This document shows, one piece after another, positions 35,651 through 38,443 of a stretch of 38,443 nucleotides of DNA. The position numbers and the translations under genes were made by a program. Numbering within the stretch: the first letter of the stretch is position 1; each line of letters opens with the position of its first letter. Source of the DNA: Usnea hakonensis (Eukaryota > Ascomycota > Lecanoromycetes > Lecanorales > Parmeliaceae); assembly GCA_013423325.1 (NCBI GenBank), contig BLJB01000401.1, forward strand, positions 1 through 38,443, read 5' to 3'. The notes under the pieces were generated by a model. That model saw only the letters and a list, made by a program, of their open reading frames with translations, was not told the origin of the DNA and searched no databases.

Positions 35651-35950
35651 AGAGTACTAGGTAGCTTAGGTAGAAGGCGTATTAGCTGATAGGATTGGTT
35701 ACCCTAGACGCGCAGGGACGAGCCCCGTCCCGGTACAATCGATAGGATACGAGATATCCACTTCCTCCCACGAGCCCGCTCGAAGCGTGGCAGAAATACT
35801 ACATTACGCGGAGAGCACTAGGTAACTTAGATAGAAGGCGTATTAGCTAATAGGATTAGTTACCCTAAATACGCAGGGACGAGCCCCGTCCCAGTACGAC
35901 CAATAGGATACAAGATATCCACTTCCTCCTACGAGCCCGTTCAAGGCGTA
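35651..35950 (+). repeat. 161-bp tandem duplication in the 5' part of the LINE-tailed element
   Basis: Copies start AGAG-TACTAG at 35651 and AGAG-CACTAG at 35812. They share TAGAAGGCGTATTAGCT, GCAGGGACGAGCCCCGTCCC and GATATCCACTTCCTCC. The differences are nearly all transitions, with the second copy more A/T. The inner GGGACGAGCCCCGTCCC stretch can form a hairpin. Repeated 5' units are known as promoter monomers in some LINEs. Confidence 0.85.
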
Positions 35951-36422
35951 ATATTAACAGAATATTCTCTCTATCTCTAGACACGCGCACCCATCGATAA
36001 CCCTACCCACTCGTAGAGCTAGCGCGACATATTTACCGCTAGGCGTTCTCCTCTATATACCTACGGGTAGCAATACTATAGAAGGAACCAGTATCTTATA
36101 CCCGAAGTAAAAAGACCTTATAGGACCTCGCTCACCCAGTGTAGAGTTTTCACGCGTAGAATACTAAGACTCTTAGCGCGTTATATAAATATGAAGGCCT
36201 ATATTTCTTCGCACCGGCAACCCCCTAAGAGTCAACCCGATAAGGACCGTAGAATTCAGTAGCATTCGATTAATCTAAACCTCGCTATCACCTACTCTAG
36301 CAGGATCTCTCCCTATCAGATCCGGTATAGGGCTAAAACGCCGGCCTTTTCCCTCGACGATAGGCGCTTACGGATCAGAATAAGCTAAAAATAGGGGCTA
36401 GTAACCAAACTCGTAGATAAAT

Positions 36423-36739
36423 ACTCTACAAGGAATACTAATTACCCTACGGGGACGCGGGCGTCATTCGGATAGCTTATATTCTTACTAATAGTCAAGT
36501 TATTTCTTTTTTTAGAAAGGATACCAAAGCGTATTATAACCTAGCGTATATATACAATCCGTAGAAGTTGTCGAAGGTGGTATATAGAACTCGATATTTG
36601 CAGGACACCATAATAGAAGAAACGTGTGGAGGTTTTTACCCTGGCGCAAGCAAAGGTTTCCTCTACAACATTGCCACAGAGCTTCCCGTAATTATCTTTC
36701 ACATAGTTAGATAGACACGAGTATGAATTCCATCCATCC
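36423..36739 (+). repeat. LINE 3'-end homology within the chimeric element
   Basis: Aligns by eye with LINE bases 34249-34612 (GGAATACTAA, TTACCCTA, ATAGCTTA, CCTGG, TTCCCGTAATTATCTTTC, GATAGACACGAGTATGAATTCC). The match fades to the left, where about 150 bp of LINE sequence appears to be missing. Confidence 0.8.
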
Positions 36740-36752
36740 ATATTATTAGTAA
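36740..36752 (+). repeat. Right 13-bp target-site duplication of the LINE-tailed element
   Basis: ATATTATTAGTAA matches 35352-35364 exactly. Confidence 0.75.
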
Positions 36753-37420
36753 TATAAGTTTATTTCGCCTAGTTAATATAATCTATATATTAATAATAGT
36801 TATATAAATCTCTAGCTTTAGTCTAGTAAAGAAATAGAATATCTATTACTCTTTTATATAAGAAAGTATTTAGGCCTTTAGATTATTTAGATAAATATTA
36901 AATTCTCGAACTATTTAATTCTATTTTTAAAAGGCGTTAATATACGCTTAGATAATATCTAACTTATAATTTATTAGATCCTCGATAAGATTTAGTAAAA
37001 AGATTATATACTAGAGTTAAATAGAAATATTATTTAGATCTTTTATATTTTTATTTTAATATTATTCTTTTAATATTTTAGCTGGAAATTAATTATATTA
37101 TTAAATCTTATTATTTTTAATAATAAAATTTTAGAGTATTAAATTAAATTAGTCTTCTATATTTCTTATTTAATTTTAATATTCTTAGATACTTTTTATA
37201 TAAAAAATTAATAAGTCTTTAGATTAAAGATTATATTATATTTTCGCTAACTCTATATTTTTCTAGATACTACTAGTAGTATACTTTTTATCTCGTTCTA
37301 GAGCGTAAATCTTCTTTATTAAATCTTCGAGTTATTATTCTTTTATAAGAGTATCTCGCCTTTAAATAGTATCTACTATCTAATTATTAATTATATATTA
37401 TAGATTATTATTAGTATTAG
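36753..37420 (-). mobile_element. Continuation of the RIPped minus-strand gypsy element (probable gag part)
   Basis: A/T-rich. Reading the minus strand from about 37030 leftward gives a gag-like run (Y-N-L-F-T-K-S-Y-R-G-S-N-K-L, then helical charged stretches) with RIP stops. It lies in the expected place upstream of the protease remnant and in the same orientation. Assignment rests on position and gag-like composition, not on a diagnostic motif. Confidence 0.4.
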
Positions 37421-37429
37421 TATTAATAT

Positions 37430-37840
37430 TAGGGCGATAACGAGCTTCTACCTCTACGTAGTATCGCCTAGAAACCTTTTCTATATTATAGAGAGGGCTA
37501 AGTAGAATCTTATAGTATTAAGAGAGTACTAGTACTATATTATAGAGGAGTTAACTAGATAATTATAAATTATAATAATTAAAAATTATAAATATAAACC
37601 TTCTATAACTCTCTTTAAAGAAGTATAACGCGACGCCTTAATATATTTAAAATAAATATTAAGACTAAAATACTATATTATATAAAGAGTACTAGGTAGC
37701 TTAGATAGAAAGTATATTAATTAATAGAACTTATTTTTCTAGATATATAGAGACGACGACCTTATTCTAATATAATTAATAGAATATAAGATATCTATTT
37801 TCTTTTATAAGCCCGTTTAAAGCGCGATAGTAGTAGTAAA
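37430..37840 (+). repeat. Strongly RIPped second copy of the LINE-tailed element's 5' region
   Basis: The sequence from AGGGCGATAACGAG (near 37430) follows that from 35363 at many points: CTACGTAGTATCGCCTA corresponds to TACGTGCTGCCGGCTA, and AGAGTACTAGGTAGCTTAGATAGAA (37686) to the start of the 161-bp unit. The GATATCTATTTTC...GCCCGTTTAAAGCG end is also shared. Only one copy of the 161-bp unit is present. Differences are overwhelmingly C-to-T and G-to-A. Confidence 0.7.
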
Positions 37841-38363
37841 AGTATTAGTAAAGATACGAGTCTAGAAAGGTTAATAGAGGGGGCGCGTAGACCTTATTCT
37901 ATCTATATTCCCTTAGCGTAATAGGGTCTAGAAATACGTATCTATAGAGTTTAAATATAGTAATAGACTAAAGAGAAGAGATATTTATAAAGGAGTTATA
38001 TAAAGAAGAAGGCTAGAAGATCGAATATAGATAATAACTTTAATTTAGAAAAAAACTACGATTCTATTAATATCTTAAAAAAAATAGAAAGTAAAGACGA
38101 GGTAACTAGAATATAGAGGTATAATATAGATAAGATAGAGAGAGAAAGAAGAAAATAGAGTATACTATTTTATATATTAAAGGGTAGTAATCTAAACTAT
38201 ATATATAATATAATTATAGAGGTTTCTTATTATTTAAGAAGAATAAGTAAGGGAATAGAAAGTTAAAAAGATATAAAGTACTATAATATAGTCGCGATAC
38301 TCTCGTAGTTAGTAGAAACGGAACTCGTATAGGTCCAAAAGAGTATTACATCGAGTATAAATT
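37841..38363. other. AT-rich DNA, probably the rest of the RIPped repeat copy
   Basis: No gene seen. A TATAAAGGAGTTATATAAAG stretch lies near 37997. The end CGAGTATAAATT (about 38352-38363) recalls the CGAGTATGAATT that ends the LINE and the LINE-tailed element, which would place the 3' end of this copy here. Confidence 0.4.
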
Positions 38364-38387
38364 AAAAAAAAAAAAAAAAAAAAAAAA
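38364..38387 (+). repeat. 24-base A homopolymer, followed by T-rich DNA to the window end
   Basis: An uninterrupted A24 run directly follows CGAGTATAAATT, then TTATTAATTTTA and T9/T8 runs to 38443. It may be a retrotransposition tail or an expansion of A/T-rich DNA. Confidence 0.7.
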
Positions 38388-38443
38388 TTATTAATTTTAT
38401 TTTTTTTTTTAATTTTTTTTTTAATTTTTTAAAAAATATTTTT

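Larger units (their letters stand above)
35365..36739 (+). mobile_element. Chimeric non-autonomous element: unrelated 5' region plus LINE 3' tail
   Basis: A 1375-bp GC-richer insertion in RIPped DNA, bounded by identical 13-bp direct repeats. It starts GGCCGGCGACGAG, contains a 161-bp tandem duplication, and has a TATATAAATA box-like sequence near 36182. From about 36423 to the end it matches the LINE at 34249-34612, including TTCCCGTAATTATCTTTC and a GTATGAATTCC end. The tail repeat is CCATCCATCCA, where the LINE has CCAATCCAATCC. No long frame is present; the 66-codon frame at 36541-36741 (-) is chance. Sharing a 3' tail with a LINE is how SINE-like and deleted elements borrow LINE machinery. 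It could also be an internally deleted relative of the LINE. Confidence 0.7.

Noticed and set aside
38364..38443. Chromosome end
   Set aside because: There are only A/T homopolymers and no TTAGGG-type telomere repeats.

Overview
The window looks like part of a filamentous ascomycete (Pezizomycotina) genome shaped by repeat-induced point mutation (RIP). The evidence is small GT-AG introns of about 42-144 bp with CTAAC/CTGAC-type branch sites, a fungal highly reducing polyketide synthase, and transposon reading frames full of TAG/TAA codons where CAG, CAA or TGG is expected. Long blocks are almost pure A/T. No rRNA, tRNA, CRISPR or bacterial feature is seen. I cannot name the species.

Layout. 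(1) 1-5761: plus-strand Ty3/gypsy chromovirus-type retrotransposon, cut by the window edge, with gag, pol (PR-RT-RNaseH-IN-chromodomain) and a putative 3' LTR, moderately RIPped. (2) 5762-10070: extremely AT-rich relic DNA with tandem repeats and a palindromic, MITE-like element with 152-bp arms. (3) 10071-23300: the gene island, of normal composition. It holds a five-exon gene joining a trypsin-like protease to a von Willebrand A domain (plus strand), a possible coiled-coil exon remnant, a broken GMC oxidoreductase gene (minus), and an intact 12-exon, 2440-residue highly reducing PKS (minus). (4) 23460 to about 37420: a heavily RIPped minus-strand Ty3/gypsy element split by two later insertions. 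One is a nearly complete Tad1-like LINE (29319-34612) and the other a chimeric LINE-tailed element (35365-36739), each bounded by a 13-bp direct repeat. (5) About 37430 to the end: a diverged copy of the 5' part of that chimeric element and A/T homopolymers.

How the parts fit. The PKS and the adjacent GMC pseudogene look like the remains of a small secondary-metabolite cluster in which the PKS kept a full reading frame while a tailoring oxidoreductase was lost, partly through RIP-type nonsense changes. The protease-vWA gene has the domain make-up of intracellular self/non-self or stress-response proteins rather than a biosynthetic enzyme. The flanking transposons were inactivated by C-to-T/G-to-A change, including loss of catalytic aspartates in two reverse transcriptases. 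The nesting gives an order: the minus-strand gypsy element came first, then the LINE and the LINE-tailed element.
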